Assembly: GCA_905215935.1 (NCBI GenBank)
Contig: CAJMRY010000003.1
Span: forward strand, 215,052-279,051
Length of the DNA: 64,000 nucleotides
Direction of reading: 5' to 3'
From: an uncultured bacterium
GTDB taxonomy: Bacteria > Bacillota > Clostridia > TANB77 > CAG-508
Under the pieces are notes generated by a model. That model was not told where the DNA came from. It did no database searches and saw only the letters and a list, made by a program, of their open reading frames with translations. Numbering within the stretch: position 1 is the first letter of the stretch; each line of letters begins with the position of its first letter. Position numbers and translations under genes: made by a program. Shown piece after piece: positions 36,913 to 46,553 of this stretch.

Positions 36913-39196
36913 TATTTGCCTCCTCTATACACTTTGGATTTAAATCATACTCATAAATTTTTATGCTTTTTACTATATTTTCATATTCATTTTTAGCTAA
37001 ACATACTTTTCTTTTTAATTTTCCTTTTAGTTCTCTGTCAAATCTACTTAAATGTAATAAAGTTTCTGAGTCGTCATTTATTCCAATATTTGTATTGTTT
37101 CCTTTATATAAAATACAATTTGTATAAAATAATACTGAAGAACCTTCTGGAATATTATATTTTATTATGTCTATATTCTCTCTTTTAGTATCTTTTTGTA
37201 TAATATTATCTGGATTAATATTTGCTATACTCCATTCTGACATAGTATTTTGATTTAATAAACAATATAATGAAATATCATATGGCAACTTTATTTTATT
37301 ATATTCTTTTTCCAATATTCTTTTAAACTTATTTAATGTTTCTTTAAACTCATTTAATTTCATTTTACTATCTAAATGAAGAATTTGATATTTATCTTTT
37401 CTTTCTTCTATAGTTTCTGGTTCTTTTATTTTTTCTGGTTCTTTATCAATATTTCCAAAAATATCAAAATATATAACATCTTTTTCTGATAATTGTTTAT
37501 CATATTTACTTTTTTCACTTGCTAGTACTTGACTAATAACTGAGTTATCTTCATCATCAATCTCGGTCTTGCAAAGAATATTAATAATATCTATATAATC
37601 TTTTACAACATATAATGCATCAATTTCATTTTTAGATAATGTATTTTTCTGAAATTCATCCATTTTTTTTCCTAAGTTTTGCATATCTTCCTGATAATTG
37701 AAACTTTTCTTTATTTTATTTTTTTCTTCTTGTTTTAGCTTTTCTGCCTCTGCTATAGCATCTGGTAAATCTTTATTAGTAAACTTCCAAAATTCAAATA
37801 TACTACGTTTATGTTTTTCTATTTCTTGTATATACAAATCTGCATTCTCTATTTTTTTATTTAATATATTAATTTTTTCTTCCAATGCTTTTATAGTAGA
37901 TTTTTTATCTTTATATATTGTTTCCTTTTTTTCTAAAATATGACAAATAGTAAGTAAATCCTCAATTGTATATCTATCCTTTTCTTCAAATACAAAATCT
38001 CCATTTTCTTCTTCATCTTCTATAAAATCAATTATTTTAGGTAAATTTTCTATTCCTTTTAATGTTATTTTCTTTTTACTTTTCTTAGTTTTGAAAAAAT
38101 ATTTAAATCTTCCTATAAAAGTCTTTTTGCATTGTAAAAACATTACTATTTGTTTTTCTTTATTTGTATATTCTTCATTTCTTTTTTCATTTTCTTGTTT
38201 TAAATCTATTAATTTTTCTTCTAATTCTTTGGTATCTTCTATAATATCTTTAGTTTCATCTAATTTCTTATCAACTTGCTCTTTAAGGAATTTCTCCAAA
38301 TATTTAAATTCTAGTTCATCTTCTTGAAATAAAAATTTTAATATACCATTATCATCTACTTCACATTCAAAATTGTATATAAACTTTAAGTCTGAAGCTA
38401 TAATAAATAAAGCCTTCATTAATTTATACTTTTCTTCCGCTTCTTTATTATTTTCTATTATTATTTTATAGCTACTCTCTACACCTTGATATACATTTGT
38501 TTTTCCAATAATCTGTATATATTTGTTATTTTGCTTATCATAAACTTCATATATTGAAGGCCATTTCTTTGTGAAAAACCATAGATAATTTTCTATATCA
38601 GAAACTTGTCCTTTTGATAAGTACTTATATGAATATTCTTCATCGCAAATCGGTACATATATTTTTTTATCTATATTATTATTTAAACAGTTAATTTTCT
38701 CTTTTAATAGATAAAATAGAGTAGCATTATCTTTTTCACTTAATGGAACTAACATAAAATATTTATTGTCATTTTTCGAATAATATATTTGCCATTTGAA
38801 AGCATTTTTATACTTTATATTCCATGGCATTTTTTCATTCAATAGCTTTTGTTCTTCTTCTATTTTTTGTATTTCCTCTATACTAGTGTTAGATAATGCT
38901 TCTATTAATTCTATATATTTGTCTTGGCTTTTATCTAAATACTTAGATAAGTGTTCAGCTGTTTTATATTTTTCTTTAAGACTTGCTAGTCTTTGCTTTG
39001 GAGTTATAAATATTTCTATATCTTTAACTGATATATATTTATATATTTTATATGAAGAATTATCAAACTCTTTTACTACTTTATAATTTAAATTTACTTG
39101 CTGTTTTAATGTATCTTGCGCATTTTCTAAGTTTAATCCTATATATTTTAGCTTTTCATCTATATTTTCCCTAATCATTTTAGCATCCCCAGGCAT
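36902..39196 (-). CDS. Large coiled-coil protein, unknown
   Basis: A 764-residue soluble protein that I do not recognise. It is rich in Lys and Glu, with strong coiled coil at about residues 305-355 and 425-530, a possible globular N-terminal domain (1-290) with several aromatic strands, and a C-terminal globular part (about 610-750). There is no signal peptide, membrane helix or nucleotide-binding motif. GGAGGGTAGTT precedes the ATG. It is coupled to deoB, but that gives no clear functional hint. The long frame without any in-phase CGG shows it is maintained. Confidence 0.75.
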   Translation of the reverse strand: MPGDAKMIRENIDEKLKYIGLNLENAQDTLKQQVNLNYKVVKEFDNSSYKIYKYISVKDIEIFITPKQRLASLKEKYKTAEHLSKYLDKSQDKYIELIEALSNTSIEEIQKIEEEQKLLNEKMPWNIKYKNAFKWQIYYSKNDNKYFMLVPLSEKDNATLFYLLKEKINCLNNNIDKKIYVPICDEEYSYKYLSKGQVSDIENYLWFFTKKWPSIYEVYDKQNNKYIQIIGKTNVYQGVESSYKIIIENNKEAEEKYKLMKALFIIASDLKFIYNFECEVDDNGILKFLFQEDELEFKYLEKFLKEQVDKKLDETKDIIEDTKELEEKLIDLKQENEKRNEEYTNKEKQIVMFLQCKKTFIGRFKYFFKTKKSKKKITLKGIENLPKIIDFIEDEEENGDFVFEEKDRYTIEDLLTICHILEKKETIYKDKKSTIKALEEKINILNKKIENADLYIQEIEKHKRSIFEFWKFTNKDLPDAIAEAEKLKQEEKNKIKKSFNYQEDMQNLGKKMDEFQKNTLSKNEIDALYVVKDYIDIINILCKTEIDDEDNSVISQVLASEKSKYDKQLSEKDVIYFDIFGNIDKEPEKIKEPETIEERKDKYQILHLDSKMKLNEFKETLNKFKRILEKEYNKIKLPYDISLYCLLNQNTMSEWSIANINPDNIIQKDTKRENIDIIKYNIPEGSSVLFYTNCILYKGNNTNIGINDDSETLLHLSRFDRELKGKLKRKVCLAKNEYENIVKSIKIYEYDLNPKCIEEANNDK

Positions 39197-39299
39197 AACT
39201 ACCCTCCTAGAATATTTTTTATTAGTATATCAATAAAAAAAATAATAAGCAATATTTTTGCTTATTATTTTCCATTATTTATAATTTTAAATTAGCAAT

Positions 39300-39938
39300 T
39301 TATTTTATAATTTCAAAAATATCATTTGCATTATTTGCAAAGAATGTGGGATTTGCTGTAGATAATATATCATAGGAATCCATCCCATATAAAACAGCTA
39401 ATGTATCTATTTTACAACTTTTTCCTGCTTCAATATCACTTTTTCTATCCCCTATCATTATTGCTTTATCAGAATCAATTTGATTTGTCATATACTTTAA
39501 CATTTCTTTTTTATTCTGATTTGGAAATTCATCACACATACCTATAACATTATCAAAATACTTATATATATCTAAATACTTTAATATATTAATTGCAGTT
39601 TCTTTTGACTTTATAGTTACAACATTTAAGCTTTTACCTGAATTTTTCAAATTTTCTAGTAAATCTTTTATTCCTTCATATATTTTAGACAATTCAATTG
39701 TATTTTCAGCTTGATATTTTTTATATACTGTAATTGCAGATTTTATATCTTCTTCAGATAAGTCAAACTTAGAAAACGATTCTCTAAGTGGTGGTCCACA
39801 AAAAATTCTTCCTAAATCATCAATATTATCTGTATTAATTTTAAATTGATCTAATGCATATTTAGCTGATGCAGCAGTTCCCTCTACAGTGTTTACTAAA
39901 GTACCATCAAAATCAAAAAATATATATTTATACTCCAT
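39300..39938 (-). CDS. HAD-family hydrolase (phosphoglycolate phosphatase-like)
   Basis: A 212-residue HAD phosphatase. Motif I FFDFDGTLVNT is at residues 8-18, motif II in VVTIKSKE near 108 and motif III/IV in MIGDRKSDIEAG near 160. The cap domain between residues 18 and 80 is the helical C1 type of phosphoglycolate/pyrophosphate phosphatases. The substrate is uncertain. It lies about 100 bp before the coiled-coil/deoB pair on the same strand. Confidence 0.85.
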   Translation of the reverse strand: MEYKYIFFDFDGTLVNTVEGTAASAKYALDQFKINTDNIDDLGRIFCGPPLRESFSKFDLSEEDIKSAITVYKKYQAENTIELSKIYEGIKDLLENLKNSGKSLNVVTIKSKETAINILKYLDIYKYFDNVIGMCDEFPNQNKKEMLKYMTNQIDSDKAIMIGDRKSDIEAGKSCKIDTLAVLYGMDSYDILSTANPTFFANNANDIFEIIK

Positions 39939-40014
39939 TTAAACATCATCCTTATATAAACTTTATTTTTTTTATGCAATCTAATTTTACTATTTATATA
40001 TTTTTTTATTATAT

Positions 40015-41928
40015 TTATTTAATATAATTTTCTATTTCATATTTTATTTTAGAAATAAATTCATCTACCAAAACAGCTCCAATATCTCCTTCTTTTCTTG
40101 AACGAACTGAAACTTTATTTTCATTAACTTCTTTATCTCCTATAACTAACATATATGGAACTTTTTCAAGTTGTGCTTCACGAATTTTATATCCTATTTT
40201 TTCGTTTCTATCATCCAATTCTACACGCAATCCTTGTTTTTCAAATTCAGATTTTAATTTTTTACTATATTCTACTTGTGCATCAGATATTGTAAGAAGC
40301 TTTACTTGTACTGGTGCAAGCCATGTTGGGAATGCTCCTGCAAAGTGTTCTGTTATAATTCCTATAAATCTTTCAAAAGAACCTAAAATTGCTCTATGAA
40401 CCATTATAGGAGTTTTCTTATTTCCATCTTTATCTATGTAAGAAAGATTAAATCTTTGTGGTAATTGAAAATCTAGCTGAATTGTACCCATCTGCCATTC
40501 TCTTCCTAAACAATCCTTCATTTTTATATCTATTTTAGGACCATAAAATGCTCCATCTCCTTCATTTATTGCATAATTATCTTTTCCGCAAATTTCTTCT
40601 AATACATTTTTCAAGTCTTCTTCTGCTCTATTCCATGTTTCTATTTCTCCCATAAAATCTTCTGGTCTTGTTGATAATGTTAATTTATACTCTAATCCAA
40701 ATATACCATATATTTTATTAGCAATTTCCACAATAGATTTTATTTCACTACCAATTTGATTATCTGTTATATAATTATGAGAATCGTCTTGTCTAAACAT
40801 CCTTACTCTAAATAATCCATTCAATTGACCTGATTTCTCATATCTATGTATTACATCAACATCATTAAACCTAAGTGGCAAGTCTTTATAACTTCTTAAC
40901 TTATTTTGATATACTTTAATTGAATTAGGACAGTTCATTGGCTTTAGAGCTTGTTCAAATCCTTCTGCATCAGTTAAAACAAACATATCTTCTTTATAAT
41001 GATCCCAGTGTCCTGATGTTTTCCATAACACACTACTATTTAATTGTGGTCCTGAAAATTCTTGATACCCTCTTTCTTTATGCTCTTTTCTCCAGAAATC
41101 AATTAATACATTTAACATTGTAAATCCTTTTGGTAACCAATATGGCATTCCTGGAGCTGTTTCATCAAAGAAAAACAATTCTAATTCTTTACCTAATTTT
41201 CTATGGTCTCTTTTCTTAGCCTCTTCAATTCTATATATATATTCTTCTAACCCGCTAGCTTTAGGATAACTAATACCATAAATTCTTTGTAATGTTTCTC
41301 TTTTCTCGTCTCCTCTCCAATATGCTGCTGATGAACTTAATATCTTTATTGCTTTAACTTTTCCAGTACTCATTAAATGTGGCCCTGCACATAAATCAGT
41401 AAATTCACCTTGTTTATAAAAACTAATTTCTGCACCTTCTGGTAAATCATTAATAAGCTCTACTTTATATGGCTCATCTTTCATAAGTTCTAAAGCTTCA
41501 TCTTTTGTAAGAGTAAATCTTTCTATAGGCAAATCTTCTTTAATTATTTTTTTCATTTCGCTTTCTATTTTAGCTTTATCTTCATCTGTAAAAGGTTTTT
41601 CTATATCAAAATCATAATAAAATCCCTCATCAATTGATGGACCTATTGCTAACTTTACATCTGGAAATAATCTTTTTATAGCTTGAGCCATTATGTGTGA
41701 TGTAGTATGCCAATATGCCTTTTTACCAGCTTCACTTCCCTCAAATGTATGAATTACTAATGTACAATCTTCTTCTAATTTAAATCTTAAATCTTTTACT
41801 TCTCCATTAACACTACATGCTGTTGCCATTCTTGCTAAACCTTCGCTAATCTTTTTAGCTACATCTAGCACACTACTTCCTTGCTCAACTTCTAATACAG
41901 AACCATCTTTTAATTCTACTTTTATCAT
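40015..41928 (-). CDS. thrS: Threonyl-tRNA synthetase
   Basis: Class II synthetase of 637 residues. An N-terminal TGS domain (1-60) is followed by the editing domain with HTTSHIMAQ near residue 75 and the C-x-G-P-H segment DLCAGPHL near 180, the catalytic core with MNCPNS near 330 and HRAILGSFERFIG near 505, and the C-terminal anticodon-binding domain. The start is the ATG after AAAGGGAGGTTTTTAT; the longer frame runs into the leader. A T-box leader controls it. Confidence 0.95.
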   Translation of the reverse strand: MIKVELKDGSVLEVEQGSSVLDVAKKISEGLARMATACSVNGEVKDLRFKLEEDCTLVIHTFEGSEAGKKAYWHTTSHIMAQAIKRLFPDVKLAIGPSIDEGFYYDFDIEKPFTDEDKAKIESEMKKIIKEDLPIERFTLTKDEALELMKDEPYKVELINDLPEGAEISFYKQGEFTDLCAGPHLMSTGKVKAIKILSSSAAYWRGDEKRETLQRIYGISYPKASGLEEYIYRIEEAKKRDHRKLGKELELFFFDETAPGMPYWLPKGFTMLNVLIDFWRKEHKERGYQEFSGPQLNSSVLWKTSGHWDHYKEDMFVLTDAEGFEQALKPMNCPNSIKVYQNKLRSYKDLPLRFNDVDVIHRYEKSGQLNGLFRVRMFRQDDSHNYITDNQIGSEIKSIVEIANKIYGIFGLEYKLTLSTRPEDFMGEIETWNRAEEDLKNVLEEICGKDNYAINEGDGAFYGPKIDIKMKDCLGREWQMGTIQLDFQLPQRFNLSYIDKDGNKKTPIMVHRAILGSFERFIGIITEHFAGAFPTWLAPVQVKLLTISDAQVEYSKKLKSEFEKQGLRVELDDRNEKIGYKIREAQLEKVPYMLVIGDKEVNENKVSVRSRKEGDIGAVLVDEFISKIKYEIENYIK

Positions 41929-41960
41929 ATAAAAACCTCCCTTTAAATTTTTTAAACCAG

Positions 41961-42235
41961 ACAAAAGCACTCCTATAAATGCTACGTATTTGCATTTATA
42001 GGAGTGCTAAAAATATATATTTTATTTGCACGGTTCCATCCTAAATTTAACTTAATTTAAATAACTTTTAACGCAAGCTATACGTCTAGTTTTTTATTCT
42101 AGAAACTAAATTGAGGTAGTCTTTCAAATATGTTTATCCAGATTAGCTTTCAGCCAAATAGACTAATCCTCTCTTTTGACAACCTTTATTTTACTTTGTC
42201 TCAATATTGTCTTTAATTTATTACTATATTTCTAT
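41961..42235 (-). promoter_or_regulatory. T-box leader of thrS
   Basis: The minus-strand leader carries the T-box sequence AGGATGGAACCGTG at about 42043-42030. It is followed by a strong terminator (arms AGCACTCCTATAAATGC and its complement, 41961-42010) and preceded by a long Stem I region. In Stem I the text GACTACC could present ACT or ACC, a Thr specifier. Uncharged tRNA-Thr would favour the antiterminator and raise thrS expression. Confidence 0.85.
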
Positions 42236-42372
42236 TATACTCTGAAATTTTTTATTGTCAATGATTTTTTTATTTACTTGTTAAAGCTATTACTTTATTT
42301 CATTTTACATATAATCTTGTAAAATTTTGATAAGCTTCTTTAATATCAATAATTATTAATTTAAATTAAATT

Positions 42373-43554
42373 TTAAGCTGCAAGCAATACCCAATAACAA
42401 ATTCCATTATTTACATATTTTGCAATTCCAACTTTTGTATAAGATGCTCTCATCATATTCTTTTTATGTGTAGATGATCCCATCCATTTTGAAAATAATG
42501 TACTTGTACTACTAATTCCATATGCTATATTTTCTGCTTTTGCACCACTTGGTCTGTTATGTGAAAAGCTATTAACTAATTCTTTGGCTCTTGTTTTTGC
42601 TAATGATTCTAAGTTAGAATCCCATACTAAATCTCCACTTCCTGCTTCTTTTCTTGCATTATTAATCATTGCCACCATACTTTTTGCATCTGACTGTGAA
42701 AAACTTCCTGTATCTGCTGATTCTTTAGCAGGTTGTTTTTTGTTACTACTAGATTCGGTTTTATTATTGCTACTTACTGTTTTATTACCAGTAGTTGTAC
42801 TTCCTCTGTTAGTAGTCGTTACATTCTTATTAGTAGTAGAATTAGAACTATTATCTGATTTTTCTACTTGTTTACTGTTTGTATTGTTATTATTAGTGTT
42901 GCTATTATTGTTATTATTTGTATTATCTGTATTAGTTTTCTCTACAGTATTAGTTTTATTATTATCACTATTACTATTATTATCTGTTATTTCTTTAGCT
43001 ATAATTTTTAATGTAAATTCCTTTTCTTGTATATTTCCTGATTTATCTTGTGAAACATATTTTAATTTATATTCTCCAGGAACATTTATGTCATATTCTC
43101 CATCAACTTTTACTTCCAACTCGCCATCAATTGAATCTTTAGAAGTTACATCTTGTAATAAATCTATTTGTTCACCTTGATTTATTTCTATAATATCTTT
43201 ACATGTAATTTCTGGTTTAGTTGTATCTACTATATCTATGTATAGTGGAAATTCCTCTACTTCATTATTTGCATCTTTAACCTTTACTTTTAATTCTAGA
43301 GTTCCTACTTTAGTTGTATCTATTTGAATTTCATCTGTTACTAGTTCTCCACCTATTACTTCTTTTATATATTTTGAAATATCTAGAATTTCTCCTGCTT
43401 CTAGTGTTCTGTCCTCATTAAATATTACAGATTTATTAATACTTTTTTTCTTGTTAAACTGGTAGTTAAAAATTACTCCTAATATTATGAATAAAACAAT
43501 TATAATTGATATTACTATTACTACAATTCTTTTTTTATTTAATTTTAGATTCAT
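42373..43554 (-). CDS. Exported CAP-domain protein with Ig-like repeats
   Basis: A 393-residue protein from the ATG after AAAGGAGG. A basic N-terminus and one membrane helix (about 10-30) lead to two bacterial Ig-like (DUF5011-type) modules around residues 40-185. A long Asn/Thr/Ser linker (about 186-285) then joins a C-terminal CAP/SCP domain (NNARKEAG, SHNRPSGAKAENIAYG, GSSTHKKNMM). The CAP fold occurs in secreted proteins of many functions, including spore-coat-associated YkwD-like proteins. It is probably anchored outside the membrane. Confidence 0.85.
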   Translation of the reverse strand: MNLKLNKKRIVVIVISIIIVLFIILGVIFNYQFNKKKSINKSVIFNEDRTLEAGEILDISKYIKEVIGGELVTDEIQIDTTKVGTLELKVKVKDANNEVEEFPLYIDIVDTTKPEITCKDIIEINQGEQIDLLQDVTSKDSIDGELEVKVDGEYDINVPGEYKLKYVSQDKSGNIQEKEFTLKIIAKEITDNNSNSDNNKTNTVEKTNTDNTNNNNNSNTNNNNTNSKQVEKSDNSSNSTTNKNVTTTNRGSTTTGNKTVSSNNKTESSSNKKQPAKESADTGSFSQSDAKSMVAMINNARKEAGSGDLVWDSNLESLAKTRAKELVNSFSHNRPSGAKAENIAYGISSTSTLFSKWMGSSTHKKNMMRASYTKVGIAKYVNNGICYWVLLAA

Positions 43555-43706
43555 TTTAATACCTCCTTTTTCCATTTTAACATAATTAGTTTACTAAGTA
43601 AACTATTTTTTTTAATTTATTTAAATTTTATGCATATCTATAAAAAAACATAATATACATTAATTAAAGCATTGTACAAACATTTTTTAAGGGGGTAAAT
43701 TATTAC

Positions 43707-45188
43707 ATGGATGAAAATTTAAAATTATATGAGGATATAGCAAAACGTACAGATGGTGATATTTATGTTGGAGTAGTTGGACCAGTTAGAACAGGAAAAT
43801 CTACTTTTATAAAAAACTTTATGGATTTATTGGTTATACCAAATATTGATAACGAATATAAACAAGAAAGAGCAAGAGATGAGCTTCCTCAAAGTGCTGC
43901 TGGTCGCACTATTATGACTACAGAACCCAAATTTATACCAAATGAAGCAGTAGAAATTACTGTAGGAAATAACATTACTTTAAAAACAAGATTAGTAGAC
44001 TGTGTTGGTTATCTTGTAAATAATGCAATTGGTTATTTAGAAGACGAAATGCCAAGAATGGTAAAAACACCTTGGTCAGACGAAGAAATTCCTTTTGAAA
44101 AAGCTGCCGAAATTGGTACAAAAAAGGTAATCCAAGAACATTCTACAATTGGAATACTAGTAACAACAGATGGCACAATTACAGATATTCCAAGAGAAGA
44201 CTATATCGAAGCAGAACAGCGAGTTGTTAGAGAATTAAAAGAATTAAATAAGCCTTTTGTTATTGTGCTTAACTCTGATGATTGTCATTCTGAAACCACT
44301 AAAAATTTAGCACAAAAATTAGAAAGTAAATATGAAGTTCCTGTTATTCCTACAGATTGTTCAAATTTAAGTATTGAAGACATAAATTCTATTTTTGGAA
44401 AAATGCTATATGAATTTCCTATCGAAAGATTAAATATTGTTTTTCCTAAATGGTTGGATGGTTTATGTGATGATCATTGGCTAAAAAAACAATTATATAC
44501 AGAAATAAAGGATGCTTTTAATAATGTTAAAATATTAAAACAAATAGACTCAAGCATATCTAAATTACAACATACAGAAATCATCTCTTCTACTACTTTA
44601 ACTGAGATAAAATTAGGAACTGGAAGTGTAAATATTGGGGTTAATTTAAAGGAAGATTTATTCTATAAAGTGCTAACTGAAATATCTGGTGTAGAAATTG
44701 TAAATGAAGGTGATTTATTCTCTACAATAACTAATTTGGCTATGGCAAAAAAAGAATATGATAAAATAGCATATGCGCTTCAAGAAGTTAAAGCTAAAGG
44801 ATATGGAATTGTTACACCTTCCATGGATGAACTAATACTAGATGAACCAGAAATGGTAAAACAAGGTTCAAGATTTGGTGTAAAACTAAAAGCAAAAGCT
44901 CCTTCTATACATATGATTAGAGCAGATATCGAAACAGAAGTATCTCCTATAGTTGGTTCCGAAAAACAGTCTGAAGAATTGGTAAATTACTTGCTTTCCG
45001 AATTTGAAAATGAACCTCAAAAAATCTGGGAATCTAATATATTCGGAAAAAGCCTACATGAACTTGTAAATGAAGGTTTACAAAATAAATTATATCATAT
45101 GCCTGAAGATGCTCAAATGAAATTACAAGATACTTTAGAACGTATTATAAATGAAGGTAGTGGCGGATTAATTTGTATAATATTATAA
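43707..45188 (+). CDS. spoIVA: Stage IV sporulation protein A
   Basis: ATPase that polymerises on the forespore surface as the base of the spore coat, 493 residues. The Walker A GPVRTGKSTF is near residue 25, TIMTTEPKFIPNEA near 70 and LVDCVGYLV near 95; the C-terminal region ends GSGGLICIIL, as expected for membrane anchoring through SpoVM. NIFGKS is written TTC GGA in frame with no shift. AAGGGGGTAAATT precedes the ATG. It is strong evidence that the organism sporulates. Confidence 0.96.
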   Translation: MDENLKLYEDIAKRTDGDIYVGVVGPVRTGKSTFIKNFMDLLVIPNIDNEYKQERARDELPQSAAGRTIMTTEPKFIPNEAVEITVGNNITLKTRLVDCVGYLVNNAIGYLEDEMPRMVKTPWSDEEIPFEKAAEIGTKKVIQEHSTIGILVTTDGTITDIPREDYIEAEQRVVRELKELNKPFVIVLNSDDCHSETTKNLAQKLESKYEVPVIPTDCSNLSIEDINSIFGKMLYEFPIERLNIVFPKWLDGLCDDHWLKKQLYTEIKDAFNNVKILKQIDSSISKLQHTEIISSTTLTEIKLGTGSVNIGVNLKEDLFYKVLTEISGVEIVNEGDLFSTITNLAMAKKEYDKIAYALQEVKAKGYGIVTPSMDELILDEPEMVKQGSRFGVKLKAKAPSIHMIRADIETEVSPIVGSEKQSEELVNYLLSEFENEPQKIWESNIFGKSLHELVNEGLQNKLYHMPEDAQMKLQDTLERIINEGSGGLICIIL

Positions 45189-45217
45189 ATTTTTTGTAAA
45201 AATTTTTAAAATGGTAT

Positions 45218-45246
45218 TTGACAAAATAAAAGAAAGTCTGTATAAT
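45218..45246 (+). promoter_or_regulatory. Strong promoter of the antitoxin RNA
   Basis: TTGACA and TATAAT, both perfect, with a 17-base spacer. This is the best promoter match in the window, and it drives a transcript with no protein. Confidence 0.75.
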
Positions 45247-45252
45247 AAAGAT

Positions 45253-45345
45253 AGAAAATGAGAGTCACCAAAATGTGTGCTACCATATAAATTACGATAA
45301 AACACCACATAGCTCGGCAAAGCATAATGTGGTGCTTTTATTATT
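45253..45345 (+). ncRNA. Putative type I antitoxin RNA
   Basis: A short transcript is predicted from the strong promoter to the hairpin terminator at 45303-45334. It contains CTACCATATA (45280-45289), the complement of the toxin mRNA around its start codon, and its first 30 bases resemble the toxin mRNA's own 5' end. The convergent arrangement with a shared terminator matches Fst/RNAII-type type I systems. The ends are inferred. Confidence 0.5.
45303..45334. terminator. Shared bidirectional terminator of the toxin-antitoxin locus
   Basis: CACCACAT / ATGTGGTG stem with flanking A and T runs on both sides. It can end both convergent transcripts. Confidence 0.75.
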
Positions 45346-45454
45346 TGCTCAAAATTACTACTATTGCAATAATCAAGGCAAATGCTATAATAGTCATTCC
45401 TACTAAACCGTAGAAAAGTAAGTATATCATCATTAACATAGCTTGTTCTACCAT
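45341..45454 (-). CDS. Small hydrophobic peptide, putative type I toxin
   Basis: A 37-residue peptide, MVEQAMLMMIYLLFYGLV then a second hydrophobic run ending VVILSK, forms one membrane-spanning helix with a charged end. This resembles holin-like/Fst-type membrane toxins. A GGGGGTGG ribosome site precedes the ATG, and a hairpin (ACAGTTTTGACTGT) sits just upstream in the leader. The leader starts from TTGTAT-17-TATATT on the minus strand (45569-45541). TAC GGT is in frame without a shift. The toxin role is inferred from size, hydrophobicity and the opposing RNA. Confidence 0.6.
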   Translation of the reverse strand: MVEQAMLMMIYLLFYGLVGMTIIAFALIIAIVVILSK

Positions 45455-45540
45455 ATAGCACCACCCCCATTCTCACAGTCAAAACTGTGTATGTAAAGTG
45501 GTAGCACCCACACCGCTTATTCTCATTTCCTATAAATACT

Positions 45541-45569
45541 AATATACAACAATATCTAATAAAATACAA
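45541..45569 (-). promoter_or_regulatory. Promoter of the small toxin mRNA
   Basis: On the minus strand TTGTAT and TATATT are separated by 17 bases. It is weaker than the opposing antitoxin promoter. Confidence 0.5.
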
Positions 45570-45692
45570 GCAAACAAAACAAATTTTTGAAAATATTATT
45601 TAAAATTTATTCAATTTTTTTCTTAAATTTTGCCTACTAAAAGTTTATACTAACATAAAAATAAGTACAATGTACTTTCTAAAACCAAACAA

Positions 45693-45745
45693 AAAATGCA
45701 CTAAAAATATTATACTTGTTATTGTGTAATATTTTTAGTACATTA
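45693..45745 (-). terminator. Terminator of the YIP1-like gene
   Basis: A long stem (GTACTAAAAATATTACAC with its near complement ending TTTTTAGTGC) is followed by ATTTTTTG on the minus strand. Confidence 0.7.
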
Positions 45746-45768
45746 CAATTAATTTAAGTCTTCTTACA

Positions 45769-46464
45769 TTATATATATAATTTTAAGAATGATAAAATAA
45801 ATGCTACTACATAGTATACAGCTTCTATTATAACAAATTGTTTTACTGCTTTATCGTTATCTTTTTCATCTGATAATTCTTTAATAGCAAAAAATGTAAA
45901 TACTAATGATATAACTCCTAAAAGACCAGTGATTGGTGATGTAATTCTTGATGCTCCAGAAATTAGATTTAATAAACCTACTACTTTAGCTACTACTATT
46001 GGAAAATATGATGCAACTATAGTATTTACTACTGTTAAAAATGATTTCTTATTTTGTTTTTGGAATAAATATACTATTCCTGATAATATAACAATTTCAA
46101 GTAATGGTGTTATTACAGCTTTTGCAATTCCAAGAAAGTCTGAAAAACTAATATATTTAAATCCAAATTTAAATATTGTTCCTATAATAGATGCCACTTG
46201 CTGGAATCCTGCAATTAAAACCCATAAAACTAATAAAACTATTGCTGTTTTAAAGAAATTGTTTGATTTATCATGTGCTATTTCACTTATTTTCTTTATA
46301 GGTGTACTTATAATTCCAGAAAAGAAATTTTTAGCTTTTTCTGTTTCTTGTTTCACATCAACATTTTTAAAAGAATCTTTTACTTGATTTACAGTTTCTT
46401 TTGCCTCCTTTTTAATTTCTTCTGCATTAATACTTTGATTTTGGTTTTGATTATTTTCTTCCAT
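45769..46464 (-). CDS. YIP1-family-like membrane protein
   Basis: A 231-residue protein with a polar, Asn/Gln/Glu-rich N-terminus (about 55 residues), then five hydrophobic segments and a short end. The pattern (helix pair, VNTIVASYFP motif near residue 145, closing helix) resembles bacterial YIP1/DUF1282-type membrane proteins. The function is not known. GGAAGGGGATTAAAA precedes the ATG. Confidence 0.6.
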   Translation of the reverse strand: MEENNQNQNQSINAEEIKKEAKETVNQVKDSFKNVDVKQETEKAKNFFSGIISTPIKKISEIAHDKSNNFFKTAIVLLVLWVLIAGFQQVASIIGTIFKFGFKYISFSDFLGIAKAVITPLLEIVILSGIVYLFQKQNKKSFLTVVNTIVASYFPIVVAKVVGLLNLISGASRITSPITGLLGVISLVFTFFAIKELSDEKDNDKAVKQFVIIEAVYYVVAFILSFLKLYI

Positions 46465-46553
46465 TTTTAATCCCCTTCCTTTATTTTTATTAAAATACTA
46501 TAATAAATAATTTAGAAATCATAGTATATTAACCTTATTATTAAAATATATTA

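Noticed and set aside
42584..43180. Long plus-strand frame opposite the CAP protein
   Set aside because: Mirror of the Asn/Thr-rich linker; it gives Leu/Val runs and has no ribosome site.
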